This document shows positions 24,477 to 33,117 of a stretch of DNA of 41,421 nt, one piece after another. The position numbers and the translations under genes are program-made. The DNA is taken from the NCBI GenBank assembly GCA_002378845.1, contig DFRY01000043.1:115419-156839 (forward strand), read 5' to 3'. The stretch comes from Ruminococcaceae bacterium UBA3451. GTDB lineage: Bacteria > Bacillota > Clostridia > Oscillospirales > Acutalibacteraceae. The notes below the pieces were generated by a model. The model had not been told where the DNA came from. It made no database searches and saw nothing but the letters and a program-made list of their open reading frames with translations. How positions within the stretch are numbered: position 1 is the first letter of the stretch; every line of letters begins with the position of its first letter.

Positions 24477-26891
24477 TTACTTATATTCTTTTGGCAACGG
24501 CTTTGCGTCCCAAATATTCTCCGCGTATTCGCGAATGGCGCGGTCGGCCGCAAAACGCCCCGCGTTGGCGGTATTAATCAGCCCCATGCGGTGCCACGCG
24601 GCAGAATCCGCGTAAAGCGCCTCGGACTTTTTGCGCGCTTTTGAAAAAGAGTCGAAGTCCGCCAGTACCATGTACGGGTCGGATTTTAACAGCGAATCGC
24701 CAATATCCTGAAAACTGACGCCGCCAAAGCCCGCGTTCAGTTCCTCAATCGCACCTTTTATTACCGGATTATTGCGGAAGAACACCCTCGGATCATAATT
24801 GGGCTTCAGCGCATTTACCTCCGGCGTGGTCATGCCGAACAGGATGATATTTTCATCGCCCACCGCGTCGTGAATTTCCACGTTTGCGCCGTCCAGCGTT
24901 CCCAGCGTTACCGCCGCGTTAATCATAAATTTCATGTTGCTGGTACCCGAAGCCTCGGTGCCCGCCAGCGAAATCTGCTCGCTGATGTCCGCCGCCGGGG
25001 TCAACAGTTCGGCCAACGTTACGCGGTAATCCTCCAGATAGACAACCTGCATTTTTTTGTTCACGCGCGGGTCACGGTTAATGGTATTCCCCAAGTTTAC
25101 AATAAAACGGATCATTTGCTTCGCAAAATAATAACCCGGTGCCGCTTTCGCGCCGAAAATATAGGTGCGCGGGGTAAATTCCGCGTTCGGGTTATCGCGC
25201 AGCCAGCGGTAGGTGGCCAAAATCTGCAGCCCGTTCAAGTGCTGGCGTTTGTATTCGTGCATGCGTTTGACCTGCACGTCGAAAATGGAATCGGGGTTAA
25301 TTTCAATATCGTTTACTTCCTTAATATATTCCGCAAGGCGCAGCTTGTTGCCCCGCTTAATTTGCGCCATTTTCTCCAGCACCGCCGCGTCGTCTTTGTA
25401 CTTCAGCAGCTTTTGCAGCTCATCGGCACGGTGAACATAGCCGTCGCCGATCAGTTCGGTAATCAGGGCGGAAAGTGCAGGGTTCGCCTGGTTCAGCCAG
25501 CGGCGGTAAGCAATTCCGTTGGTTACATTCGTGAATTTTTCCGGCATTTCCGTGTAAAAATCGTGGAACACCCGCTCCTTCAAAATTTCACTGTGCAGCT
25601 GCGAAACACCGTTCACGCTGTGACTGCTTGCCACCGCAAGGTTCGCCATTTTCACATAACCGTCGTTCAGCGGTGCCATGCGGCCCACCTTGTAGCCGTC
25701 CACCCCTTTGGCGTGCATATCGGCGCAGAACCGGCGGTTAATTTCTTCTACAATCTGATAAATACGCGGCAGCATCATTTTAAACAGATCAACGCCCCAG
25801 CATTCCAATGCTTCGGCCATTACCGTATGGTTTGTATAGGCAATGGTGCGCGTGGTAATATCCCACGCGTTTTCCCAGGTGTAGCCGCACTCGTCCAGCA
25901 TCACGCGCATCATTTCCGGAATAGCAAGCACAGGGTGCGTGTCGTTCAAGTGAATTGCAACCAGCTCCGGCAGATTGTCGAGCGTACGGTTGCGGAACAA
26001 ATGGCGGCGGATAATATCCTGCACCGTTGCGGAAACCAGAAAATACTGCTGGGAAAGGCGCAGGCTTTTGCCTTCAATGTGATTGTCGTCGGGGTAAAGC
26101 ACCTTTGTTATAGCTTCCGCCATGGCGTTCTGCTCCATGGCGCGCATATAATTTCCGCTGTTAAACAGCTTCATGTCAAATTCGGCAGAGGACGACGCCC
26201 AAATACGCAGGCGGCTTATGCCCTTGCCGTCCATTCCGGCAACGTAAAGGTCGTACGGCACGGCGATGACCTTGGTGTAATCTTTATGATTTACAATATG
26301 GTACTGATTGTTCCAGGCTTCTTCAATATGGCCGTTGAAGTGCACTTCCACACTTTTTTCCGGCACGGCCTGCATCCAGATTTTCCCACCGGGCAGCCAA
26401 AAATCAGGCAGCTCGGTCTGCCAGCCGTCCACCAGCTTCTGCCGGAAAATACCGTACTCATAACGAAGCGAATACCCGGTCGCGGGGTAACCCTGCGAAG
26501 CAAGGCCATCCAGAAAACAGGCGGCAAGCCTGCCCAGGCCGCCGTTTCCCAAACCGGCGTCGGGTTCCTGCTCATACAGCGCGTCTAGCTTTAACCCCAT
26601 ATCCTCCAGCGCCTGCCGGAAGTCCCCCTCGATTCCAAGGTTAAACAGGTTGTTTTTCAGCGAACGCCCCAGCAAAAATTCCATGCAAAGGTAGTACACC
26701 TGTTTGGTATGGGTCTGTTCGGCCTGTGTCATATATTCGCTGCGGCCCTGTGCCATCAGGTCGCGCACGGTCAGCGCAACCGCTTTGTAGCACTGTTCAT
26801 CGCTGGCGTTTTCCAGGCTGACGCCGAACACGCATTCCAGCTTGGTAAGGATAGTCTCTTTTATCTTGTCAACCGGCTGTTTATAGTTCAT
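24477..26891 (-). CDS. glgP: Glycogen/maltodextrin phosphorylase
   Basis: An 804-residue PLP-dependent phosphorylase (GT35) that releases glucose-1-phosphate from alpha-1,4-glucans. Landmarks are CMEFLLGRSLKNNLFNL, EPDAGLGNGGLGRLAACFLDGLA, ATGYSLRYEYGIFRQK, LNDTHPVLAIPE, KRMHEYKRQ and the PLP-lysine motif EASGTSNMKFMINA. The length is normal for bacterial enzymes. The ATG at 26891 has GGAGGAACG just before it. The frame is open for 76 further codons upstream, but the promoter lies within that stretch, so the extension is not coding. The gene is first of a pair with a GH13 hydrolase, which would supply or trim linear chains. A folded 5' leader may add regulation. Confidence 0.97.
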   Translation of the reverse strand: MNYKQPVDKIKETILTKLECVFGVSLENASDEQCYKAVALTVRDLMAQGRSEYMTQAEQTHTKQVYYLCMEFLLGRSLKNNLFNLGIEGDFRQALEDMGLKLDALYEQEPDAGLGNGGLGRLAACFLDGLASQGYPATGYSLRYEYGIFRQKLVDGWQTELPDFWLPGGKIWMQAVPEKSVEVHFNGHIEEAWNNQYHIVNHKDYTKVIAVPYDLYVAGMDGKGISRLRIWASSSAEFDMKLFNSGNYMRAMEQNAMAEAITKVLYPDDNHIEGKSLRLSQQYFLVSATVQDIIRRHLFRNRTLDNLPELVAIHLNDTHPVLAIPEMMRVMLDECGYTWENAWDITTRTIAYTNHTVMAEALECWGVDLFKMMLPRIYQIVEEINRRFCADMHAKGVDGYKVGRMAPLNDGYVKMANLAVASSHSVNGVSQLHSEILKERVFHDFYTEMPEKFTNVTNGIAYRRWLNQANPALSALITELIGDGYVHRADELQKLLKYKDDAAVLEKMAQIKRGNKLRLAEYIKEVNDIEINPDSIFDVQVKRMHEYKRQHLNGLQILATYRWLRDNPNAEFTPRTYIFGAKAAPGYYFAKQMIRFIVNLGNTINRDPRVNKKMQVVYLEDYRVTLAELLTPAADISEQISLAGTEASGTSNMKFMINAAVTLGTLDGANVEIHDAVGDENIILFGMTTPEVNALKPNYDPRVFFRNNPVIKGAIEELNAGFGGVSFQDIGDSLLKSDPYMVLADFDSFSKARKKSEALYADSAAWHRMGLINTANAGRFAADRAIREYAENIWDAKPLPKEYK

Positions 26892-26946
26892 ACGTTCCTC
26901 CATATGAAAATCATGTGTCAAAATTTCTGGCGATTTCTGTTTGAAT

Positions 26947-27012
26947 CGGGCTGCAGGGGGTTCGGATTCTGTCCGTTCCTGCCGCACTGTGCAAACGGAT
27001 GCTTGCAGCCCG
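26947..27012 (-). other. Structured 5' leader element of glgP
   Basis: On the minus strand CGGGCTGCA (27004–27012) pairs perfectly with TGCAGCCCG (26947–26955). Inside, TCCGTT/AACGGA plus TGC/GCA form a second hairpin. It sits in the roughly 150-base leader between the promoter and the ribosome site. No T tract follows, so it is not a plain terminator. It may affect translation or mRNA stability; no known riboswitch is recognised. Confidence 0.5.
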
Positions 27013-27050
27013 GGTGGCTTTCGTAATTGCCAAATTTGTGTTATGTGTTC

Positions 27051-27079
27051 ATTATATACCAATATTTTATATTTTTCAA
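27051..27079 (-). promoter_or_regulatory. Promoter of glgP
   Basis: TTGAAA (27074–27079) and TATAAT (27051–27056) are 17 bases apart on the minus strand, a strong sigma-A promoter. It sets a leader of about 150 bases. Confidence 0.88.
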
Positions 27080-27353
27080 TAACAGTATATGCAGCAATGG
27101 TTCCAAGAGAAATGTCCAATTTTTAACGATTCAGTCACAGTTTTTTCACATAGTAAGACTTTGATTTTTATTTTTTGTTACTATGTTTTTTCTTTGATTA
27201 TTTGTGCATATTGCATAAAATTACATTTCGACAAAATTTGTGTCGCCTCCTGCTTTGGCACTTCCGGGCAGCTTTCTGCCGCAATGTGCGGAAAAGAATT
27301 TAAAAAGCCGGAGCAAGAACGGAAAATTTGCGCGTCCTCTTTCCTGAAATCTC
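27080..27353. other. Divergent intergenic region without a gene
   Basis: A/T-rich region between the glgP and zapA promoters. It contains an inverted repeat ACATAGTAA (27148–27156)/TTACTATGT (27178–27186) followed by a T-rich stretch on the plus strand. Two small GC hairpins follow, GGCAG/CTGCC and CCGCA/TGCGG, at about 27266–27294. No start codon with a ribosome site and plausible product was found. Confidence 0.6.
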
Positions 27354-27382
27354 TTTCATATTATGATATAATATATTATAAT
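27354..27382 (+). promoter_or_regulatory. Promoter region of zapA–U32 operon
   Basis: Two overlapping candidates. One is an extended -10, TGATATAAT (27364–27372). The other is TTTCAT (27354–27359) with TATAAT (27377–27382) at a 17-base spacing. Either gives a leader of about 40–55 bases before the zapA start. Confidence 0.65.
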
Positions 27383-27427
27383 TAAAAAAAGTTAAAAATC
27401 CGCTACTGTGTGAAAGGGTATGACTTC

Positions 27428-27946
27428 ATGAGTAAGAACAGAATAAAACTGAACATCTGCGGTTCCGAATGTGTCATCAGCTCAGATGACAGTGAAAGCT
27501 ACGTCCGTTCGATCGGCGATGAAGTCGAACAGGCTATTGAAGAAATTATCAGCAAGAACGAGCGTGTTTCCATCACCATGGCGGCTATGATCACGGCGCT
27601 GCGCTACTGTGACGAAGCCCACAAGGCCTCCGGCGGGGCGGACAACCTCCGTTCCCAAATCAAGGACTACCTTGAGGACTCTTCCCACGCAAGAACAGAA
27701 GCCGAAGAAGCCAAACGCGAAATTGAACGCTTAAAGCGTGAAATACAAACGCTGCGTTCCCGCCTGGAAGAAAACGACGGGGAAGAAACAGCCGGGGCAA
27801 GCGAAGAACCGCGCCCCGCAAGACCGTTACCGTCGGCTCCGCCCGTACAAAGGCCGGTCACCGGCAGTTATTCGCGCGTTCAGCCCGACCGCGCAGCCGA
27901 ACAGGAAGGATTCATGAGTTTTTTTGAAAAAAAGAATGACGACTAA
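27428..27946 (+). CDS. zapA: ZapA-like cell division protein
   Basis: A 172-residue cytoplasmic protein. The first about 90 residues match the ZapA fold that bundles FtsZ filaments (KNRIKLNICGSECVISSDDSESYVRSIGDEVEQAIEE, then SITMAAMITALRYCDEAHKA). A coiled-coil stretch rich in Glu, Arg and Lys (about 95–130) and a Pro-rich disordered tail follow, ending EGFMSFFEKKNDD. It is longer than usual ZapA because of this tail, whose short C-terminal FMSFFEKK segment could be a docking motif. The ATG at 27428 follows AAAGGG; the upstream GTG was rejected. Its end overlaps the start of the U32 peptidase gene by 11 bases, so they are coupled. ZapA next to U32 peptidase is common in Clostridia. Confidence 0.85.
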   Translation: MSKNRIKLNICGSECVISSDDSESYVRSIGDEVEQAIEEIISKNERVSITMAAMITALRYCDEAHKASGGADNLRSQIKDYLEDSSHARTEAEEAKREIERLKREIQTLRSRLEENDGEETAGASEEPRPARPLPSAPPVQRPVTGSYSRVQPDRAAEQEGFMSFFEKKNDD

Positions 27947-29999
27947 AAATATGGAGGTTCTGGCTCCGGCCGGTTCCATGGAAAGCCTGACGGCCGCGGT
28001 ACGCGCGGGCGCCGACGCGGTTTACCTTGGCGGCAGTCTGTTTAGTGCCAGAGCAAATGCGAAAAATTTTAACGAGGACGAGCTGAAAAGCGCCGTTCAA
28101 TATTGCCATGCCCGCGGGGTCAAAGTGTATCTTGCGGTAAACACGCTGCTTTTGGAGCATGAACTTGCAAAGGCGCTTGATTTTATCCGTTTTGCGTGCA
28201 CTCTGCCCGTGGACGCTGTTTTGGTGCAGGATGCGGGGCTGATTCTGCTTTTGCAGCAATGTGCGCCCGGCCTGCGGCTGCACGCTTCTACCCAAATGAG
28301 CATTCACACGCCGCTCGGCGCGGCTGCCCTGCAAAAGGCGGGCATAAAACGTGTGGTGCTTTCCCGCGAGCTTTCCCTCAAAGAAATGGCGGAAATTCAC
28401 GCGGCCACCCCGGTGGAGCTGGAGGCCTTTGTGCACGGCGCGCTGTGCATGTCGGTCAGCGGTCAATGCTATTTCAGTTCGGTACTGGGCTCCCGCAGCG
28501 GCAACCGCGGTCTTTGCGCCCAGCCGTGCCGCCTGCCGTTTTCCGTTGCGGGCGGAACCGGGCACGATTTAAGTTTAAAGGATTTATCTATGATCACCCG
28601 CATCGGCGAACTGGCTCAGGCGGGAATTTACAGTGCAACAATCGAGGGACGTATGAAGCGCCCCGAATACGTTGCCGCGGCGGCACGCGCCTGCCGCCTT
28701 GCGGCAGACAGACAGGCCGTACCCGACGACCTGCTGCAGAATTTGAGCGCGGTATTTTCGCGTTCCGGCTTTACCACCGGGTACCTTGACGGCAAGTTGG
28801 GCCGCGACATGTTCGGCATTCGTTCCAAAGAAGATGTAACCGGCGCAACAAGCGCTGTTTTTTCCGATTTGCACGGACTTTATAATCAGGAATACCAACG
28901 GATTCCGATTCATTTTATTCTTCGAATTCAAAAAGGGGAACCGGTCAGCCTGCGCGCCGAAGACGGCGATGGGAATACCGTTTCCTCCGCAGGCGACTTC
29001 CCCGAAGCCGCGCTGAGCCGGCCTATCGACGAGGCACGCTGTACGGAACAACTGAAAAAGACAGGCGGTACGCCGTTTTACGTGGAAGAGATCACCTGTG
29101 AAATTGGGGAAGGGCTTTCCGTGCCTGTTTCCCTTTTGAACAAGCTGCGCCGCGCCGTACTGGAAAAGCTGGAAGAACAGCGCGGCAGCCATACGCCCGT
29201 TTCCTTTACGCCCTGCGCGCTGCCGCAGTCGAATAACCACATGGCGAAAAAAATGAAATTGCGCGCCCGGTTTACCGGCACTGACTTGCCGGAAAACGCT
29301 AAAAAATGTGAACTTATTTACCTTCCGTACCATACGGAAATACAAAAATTGCAGCAGCTCAAAAAGGACGGCTTTCCGGTTGCGCTTGAAATTCCGCGCG
29401 GCATGTTTGGGCTGGAAAACGCGGTGCGCAGGCGCCTGCTTGCCGCAAAAGAAGCGGGGATTGCCGACGTGTGGGCCGGCAACCTCGGCGCGGCGGCACT
29501 GGGCAAAGAACTGGGGATGACCGTGCACGGCGGATTTTCGCTCAATATTACAAATTCGGCGTCAATTGACTGGTACCGTGAATTCGGCCTTGCCGACACC
29601 GAGCTTTCGTTTGAACTTACCCTGCAGCAGGCCGCCGCAGTCGGCGGAGAACTGCCCCGCGGACTTTTGCTTTACGGACGACTGCCGCTTATGCTGACGC
29701 GCAACTGCCCCGCAGCAAACGCAGGCGGCTGCAAAGGCTGCGACCATAACCGCATGCTGACCGACCGCAAAGGGATTCATTTTCCGGTACAGTGCTACGG
29801 CGCGTGCAGCGAAGTGCTGAATTCCGTTCCGCTTAGCATGTCTGACCGGTTAAGCGAAGTGCGGAACCAGGATTTCGGTCTGCTCCGTTTTTCCACCGAA
29901 ACGGTACAGGAAGCGGAAAATATTATCGACCGCTATCTTTCCGCGGCACCGGGCGAAGGAGAATTTACCCGCGGCCTGTATTACCGCGGAATAGAATAG
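27936..29999 (+). CDS. U32 family peptidase (RlhA/YrrN-O-like)
   Basis: A 687-residue protein of the U32 'collagenase-like' family. Some members are now known to be involved in 23S rRNA hydroxylation (RlhA) or tRNA modification rather than proteolysis. It opens with MEVLAPAGSMESLTAAVRAGADAVYLGG. It carries the family signature ELEAFVHGALCMSVSGQCYFSS with conserved Cys residues, then GNRGLCAQPCRLPF. A cysteine cluster, CPAANAGGCKGCDH, in the C-terminal part could bind an iron-sulfur cluster. The end, FTRGLYYRGIE, is typical. The ATG at 27936 overlaps zapA; the alternative MEVLAP start at 27951 lacks a ribosome site. The activity is inferred from the family. Confidence 0.9.
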   Translation: MTTKNMEVLAPAGSMESLTAAVRAGADAVYLGGSLFSARANAKNFNEDELKSAVQYCHARGVKVYLAVNTLLLEHELAKALDFIRFACTLPVDAVLVQDAGLILLLQQCAPGLRLHASTQMSIHTPLGAAALQKAGIKRVVLSRELSLKEMAEIHAATPVELEAFVHGALCMSVSGQCYFSSVLGSRSGNRGLCAQPCRLPFSVAGGTGHDLSLKDLSMITRIGELAQAGIYSATIEGRMKRPEYVAAAARACRLAADRQAVPDDLLQNLSAVFSRSGFTTGYLDGKLGRDMFGIRSKEDVTGATSAVFSDLHGLYNQEYQRIPIHFILRIQKGEPVSLRAEDGDGNTVSSAGDFPEAALSRPIDEARCTEQLKKTGGTPFYVEEITCEIGEGLSVPVSLLNKLRRAVLEKLEEQRGSHTPVSFTPCALPQSNNHMAKKMKLRARFTGTDLPENAKKCELIYLPYHTEIQKLQQLKKDGFPVALEIPRGMFGLENAVRRRLLAAKEAGIADVWAGNLGAAALGKELGMTVHGGFSLNITNSASIDWYREFGLADTELSFELTLQQAAAVGGELPRGLLLYGRLPLMLTRNCPAANAGGCKGCDHNRMLTDRKGIHFPVQCYGACSEVLNSVPLSMSDRLSEVRNQDFGLLRFSTETVQEAENIIDRYLSAAPGEGEFTRGLYYRGIE

Positions 30000-30086
30000 A
30001 TGCACATTTTTTCAATATAATTGGATTTTTATATATGCGTAGAGGTCGCCGCCCACAGCGCCCCGGAAGATACAGATTTTGTTGGT

Positions 30087-30255
30087 TTGCCCTCATGCCG
30101 GGCGGGCACCTACTTTCGGTCTTGTCCGAAAGTAGGCAAAGTACGCGCAAGGGGGATTTTAAATCCCGGCGAGAGGGTTTCATAAAATCCCCCTTGCACC
30201 CCCAATGTATCCCCAATGGCCATCGCAATATCAGTTATCGATTTGATTTTCATTG
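30087..30255 (+). repeat. Dispersed structured repeat, copy 2 (full length)
   Basis: About 169 bases. Hairpin 1 is CCTACTTTCGG/CCGAAAGTAGG, a perfect 11-bp stem with a 6-base loop. Hairpin 2 is GCAAGGGGGATTTT/AAAATCCCCCTTGC, a perfect 14-bp stem. A tail follows with CCCCCAA, TATCCCCAA and a TATCGAT...TTTTCATTG end. It lies between the U32 peptidase and dUTPase genes in sense orientation. Short open frames through it are poor coding candidates. Confidence 0.9.
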
Positions 30256-30310
30256 ACGTTTTCTAGTGAAGCCAACTGACATATGAACTAAACAAAAAGG
30301 ATTGAACTTC

Positions 30311-30754
30311 TTGAACAATACATTAAAAATTAAAAAACTGCACCCGGACTCCGTTTTACCGACCCGCGGAAGCGACGGCGCGGCGGGGCTGGATTTATAT
30401 GCCTATTTGGATAAACCCGTCACTTTGGAGCCGCGGGGGCTTTATAAAATTCCCACCGGCGTCGCGATTGCCCTGCCGGACAGAAACACCGTGGGACTGG
30501 TTTTCGCGCGCAGCGGGCTCGGCATGAAACACGGCATTTCGCTTTCCAACGCGGTGGGCGTCATCGACAGCGACTACCGCGGCGAACTGATCGTCGGCCT
30601 GAGCAACCTGAGCGGCGAACCCTACACGCTTTCCCCCGGCGAACGCTTTGCCCAGCTGGTGGTCATGCCGGTGTTTGTTCCCGAACTGGAAGAAGCTGAC
30701 GACCTTGGCGAAACGGCGCGCGGTGCCGGCGGCTTCGGTTCAACAGGAAAATAA
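30311..30754 (+). CDS. dut: dUTP diphosphatase (dUTPase)
   Basis: A 147-residue trimeric dUTPase that hydrolyses dUTP to dUMP and keeps uracil out of DNA. All five family motifs are visible: GSDGAAGLDLYA, FARSGLGMKHGI, GVIDSDYRGEL, GERFAQLVVMPV and the C-terminal RGAGGFGSTG that closes over the active site. The start is TTG at 30311, nine bases after AAAGGA; another TTG at 30302 lies too close to that site and no ATG is available. The gene follows repeat copy 2 and is closed by its own terminator. Confidence 0.96.
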   Translation: MNNTLKIKKLHPDSVLPTRGSDGAAGLDLYAYLDKPVTLEPRGLYKIPTGVAIALPDRNTVGLVFARSGLGMKHGISLSNAVGVIDSDYRGELIVGLSNLSGEPYTLSPGERFAQLVVMPVFVPELEEADDLGETARGAGGFGSTGK

Positions 30755-30834
30755 ATCCGATTTTTGAAATTTTTTCTCTGTAAATTTTTCGGCTGCACCC
30801 GGAAACCGTACCAAATGCAACCCCCGACTCATCC

Positions 30835-30854
30835 CGGTGCGCACCGATTTTTTT
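30835..30854 (+). terminator. Terminator after dut
   Basis: CGGT-GCGC-ACCG hairpin followed by A and eight T residues. The stem is short but the T tract is strong. It is 80 bases past the dut stop. Confidence 0.75.
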
Positions 30855-30918
30855 TAAAAATACGCGGCAACTATTTTGTATTTTTATTGGTATTTTTTTA
30901 GAATTGGGAGTTCCCCGC

Positions 30919-31179
30919 ATGAAAAATAACATGATTAAAACACTTTTATTGATTATTCTGCTGCTTTTAGCGGTGGTTTTGGGTAAAATAATCGGAGCCG
31001 CAAGTATTGGGCTGAAGTATCTTTCGTGGCTGGGCGCAAGCGCAAGCTTCGGTTTTTCGCCGCTTGCCGTCAACCTCAGCGTCGTGAACTTCACGCTCGG
31101 TCTTATGGTCAATATTAATGTTGCACAGGCAATTTTATTGTTGGTTGCAATTTTATCTTACACCAAAATCAAAAGTTAA
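30919..31179 (+). CDS. Small membrane protein, DUF4321-like
   Basis: An 86-residue protein with two hydrophobic segments (about 6–27 and 62–82) joined by a Gly/Ser-rich loop (SWLGASASFGFSPLAVNLSVVNFTLG). This pattern and its place directly before maf match DUF4321 proteins of Clostridia; the match is from memory. The ATG at 30919 follows GGGAG; an upstream GTG or TTG is less likely. Its function is unknown. The neighbourhood (maf, mreBCD) hints at a cell envelope or division role. Confidence 0.8.
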   Translation: MKNNMIKTLLLIILLLLAVVLGKIIGAASIGLKYLSWLGASASFGFSPLAVNLSVVNFTLGLMVNINVAQAILLLVAILSYTKIKS

Positions 31180-31271
31180 TTCGATAAGTTAAACCTGCTG
31201 ATCAAATTCGCATTATTTTCAGAAATTCAGCAACGAAACAATTAACTTTAAAAAGGATAGGAGTTTTGAAA

Positions 31272-31820
31272 ATGTTGATACTCGCATCTTCGTCGCCGCG
31301 CCGCAACGAGCTTTTAAAAATGGCCGGCTACGAATTTACTGTCGCACCATCCGATGTAAACGAAGATTACCTGCGCGGTACGCCGCCGATGCAGGTTGTG
31401 GAGCAGATTGCCACCCGGAAAGCAAAAGCGGCCGCAAAGGACCACCCGCTCGACGCGATTCTTGCGGCGGACACGCTGGTCGTATATAAAGGAAGAATTC
31501 TCGGCAAGCCGAAGGATGCGGAAGACGCCAAGGCGATGCTGCGGCTGCTGGCAGGCAACGTGCATCAGGTTTACACCGGCTACTGCATTATTTGCGGTTC
31601 CAAGCTGCTTTGCGGGCACGAATGCACCTCGGTGGAATTTTACACCCTGCGCGACGAAGAAATCGACGCTTACGTGGAAACGGGCGAACCATTGGACAAA
31701 GCCGGGGCATACGGAATTCAGGGCCGCGGCGCGCTGCTGGTCAAACGGATTGACGGCGATTTTTACAATGTAATGGGGCTGCCCATTGGCAAAATCAACC
31801 GCATTTTAAAAGGATGTTAG
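31272..31820 (+). CDS. maf: Maf family nucleotide pyrophosphatase
   Basis: A 182-residue Maf/YhdE-type protein that hydrolyses non-canonical or pyrimidine nucleoside triphosphates and is linked to septum control. The signature ILASSSPRRNELLKMAG opens the protein. ATRKAKAAA, the catalytic-Asp region AILAADTLVVYKGRILGKPKD and KAGAYGIQGRGALLVKRIDGDFYNVMGLPI follow. The AADT motif supports the dTTP/UTP pyrophosphatase branch. The ATG at 31272 has AGGAG eight bases upstream; the TTG six bases earlier is too close. It precedes mreB, a classical order. Confidence 0.95.
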   Translation: MLILASSSPRRNELLKMAGYEFTVAPSDVNEDYLRGTPPMQVVEQIATRKAKAAAKDHPLDAILAADTLVVYKGRILGKPKDAEDAKAMLRLLAGNVHQVYTGYCIICGSKLLCGHECTSVEFYTLRDEEIDAYVETGEPLDKAGAYGIQGRGALLVKRIDGDFYNVMGLPIGKINRILKGC

Positions 31821-31903
31821 CCTTACGGCGACTTTGCGCTGCATTGCAATACACCCCTGCACAGAAAACGCGGATAATTCGGCAGGATTTCATAATTTAA
31901 CTG

Positions 31904-31932
31904 TTGAGAAATCTTTCTTTTGAGGTTATAAT
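31904..31932 (+). promoter_or_regulatory. Promoter of mreB
   Basis: TTGAGA (31904–31909) and TATAAT (31927–31932) with a 17-base spacer. The leader to the mreB ATG is about 50 bases. It overlaps no gene. Confidence 0.88.
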
Positions 31933-31987
31933 AGATTCTATATGGAAAGTTATTATTCTGTGCGATTTTGAAAGGGGAAAATCACTC

Positions 31988-33001
31988 ATGTTTTCAAAGG
32001 ATATAGGTATAGATTTAGGCACCGCCAATACGCTGGTATTTATGAAGGGAAAAGGCATCGTAATGCGCGAGCCTTCCGTTGTTGCTGTAGATGTTCGAAC
32101 CGACACCGTGCTGGCTGTCGGCACACAGGCTAAGGAAATGATTGGCCGTACCCCCGGTTCCATCGTTGCGGTTCGTCCGCTGAAAGACGGCGTAATCGCC
32201 GACTTTGACATTACCGCCACCATGCTGAAGCATTTTATCCGCAAAGCGGTGAAATCAAATGCATTTTCCCGTCCGCACATTATCGTCTGCATCCCGTCCG
32301 GCGTTACAGAAGTGGAACGCCGCGCGGTAGAAGACGCCGCCCGTCAGGCCGGCGCCAATAACGTAGAACTGATTGAAGAGCCCATGGCAGCCGCAATCGG
32401 AGCCGGGCTGCCCGTAAGTGAGCCGACCGGCAGCATGGTTGTCGACATCGGCGGCGGTACCGCGGAAGTCGCAGTCATTTCCCTGGGTGACATCGTTACC
32501 TCCGTTTCCGTTCGCGTGGCAGGGGACAAGTTCGACGAAGCCATTATTTCTTATGTAAAGAAAAAGTACAACCTCCTCATCGGTGAACGTACCGCGGAAG
32601 ATATTAAAATTCGCATCGGCTCCGCTTACCCGACGGAAGACAACGAGAACGCCACCGTCGAAATCAAAGGGCGCAACCTGGTTGACGGCCTGCCGAAGAA
32701 CGTAGTCATTACCGCACAGGAAGTCCGCGAAGCACTGAGCGACCCGCTCTCGCTGATTGTTGACGCAATTAAATCGACTTTGGAGAAAACCCCTCCGGAG
32801 CTTTCCGCAGATATTATCGACCATGGCATTATGCTGACCGGCGGCGGCGCGTTGCTGCGCGGCCTGGACAGGCTGGTAGAAAAGGAAACCGGAATGCCCG
32901 TACATGTTGCGGACAGCCCGCTTGACTGCGTGGTTGACGGCACCGGAAAGCAGCTTGAGGTTACAATGCCATCTTCGTACTATAAAAACAACAGAAAATA
33001 A
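31988..33001 (+). CDS. mreB: Rod shape-determining protein MreB
   Basis: A 337-residue actin-like filament protein that guides sidewall synthesis at the inner membrane. The nucleotide-binding motifs are phosphate 1 IGIDLGTANTLVFMKGKG, phosphate 2 MVVDIGGGTAEVAVISLG and the adenosine motif IMLTGGGALLRGLD. HIIVCIPSGVTEVERRAVEDAA and EEPMAAAIGAGLPV are also typical. The ATG at 31988 follows GAAAGGGG. A longer frame upstream would start inside the promoter and was rejected. It has its own promoter and terminator, so it can be made in excess over MreC and MreD. Confidence 0.98.
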   Translation: MFSKDIGIDLGTANTLVFMKGKGIVMREPSVVAVDVRTDTVLAVGTQAKEMIGRTPGSIVAVRPLKDGVIADFDITATMLKHFIRKAVKSNAFSRPHIIVCIPSGVTEVERRAVEDAARQAGANNVELIEEPMAAAIGAGLPVSEPTGSMVVDIGGGTAEVAVISLGDIVTSVSVRVAGDKFDEAIISYVKKKYNLLIGERTAEDIKIRIGSAYPTEDNENATVEIKGRNLVDGLPKNVVITAQEVREALSDPLSLIVDAIKSTLEKTPPELSADIIDHGIMLTGGGALLRGLDRLVEKETGMPVHVADSPLDCVVDGTGKQLEVTMPSSYYKNNRK

Positions 33002-33021
33002 GCATTGTCCTTAAAAATGAA

Positions 33022-33052
33022 GCGGAGGGTGCCTACTCTCCGCCTATTTTTT
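33022..33052 (+). terminator. Terminator between mreB and mreC
   Basis: GCGGAG/CTCCGC stem with a 10-base loop followed by CTATTTTTT. It is 20 bases after mreB and just before the mreC promoter. Confidence 0.8.
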
Positions 33053-33057
33053 CTGAA

Positions 33058-33086
33058 TTGACACATAATGTAATATAAGGTAAACT
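33058..33086 (+). promoter_or_regulatory. Promoter of mreC
   Basis: Consensus TTGACA (33058–33063) and TAAACT (33081–33086) with a 17-base spacer. The mreC start is 32 bases further on. Confidence 0.8.
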
Positions 33087-33117
33087 ATGATAAATTTCCA
33101 AGTTAGGGGGTGCTGCG

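Noticed and set aside
24870..26588. A 572-residue plus-strand frame
   Set aside because: It lies antisense within glgP, has no ribosome site or domain, and is a by-product of codon composition.
26892..27119. A 76-codon N-terminal extension of glycogen phosphorylase
   Set aside because: The strong promoter lies inside it and the family starts at MNYKQPVD with a good ribosome site.
30087..30255. Small proteins encoded by the repeat
   Set aside because: No ribosome sites, and the three copies drift in frame and length while the hairpins are kept.
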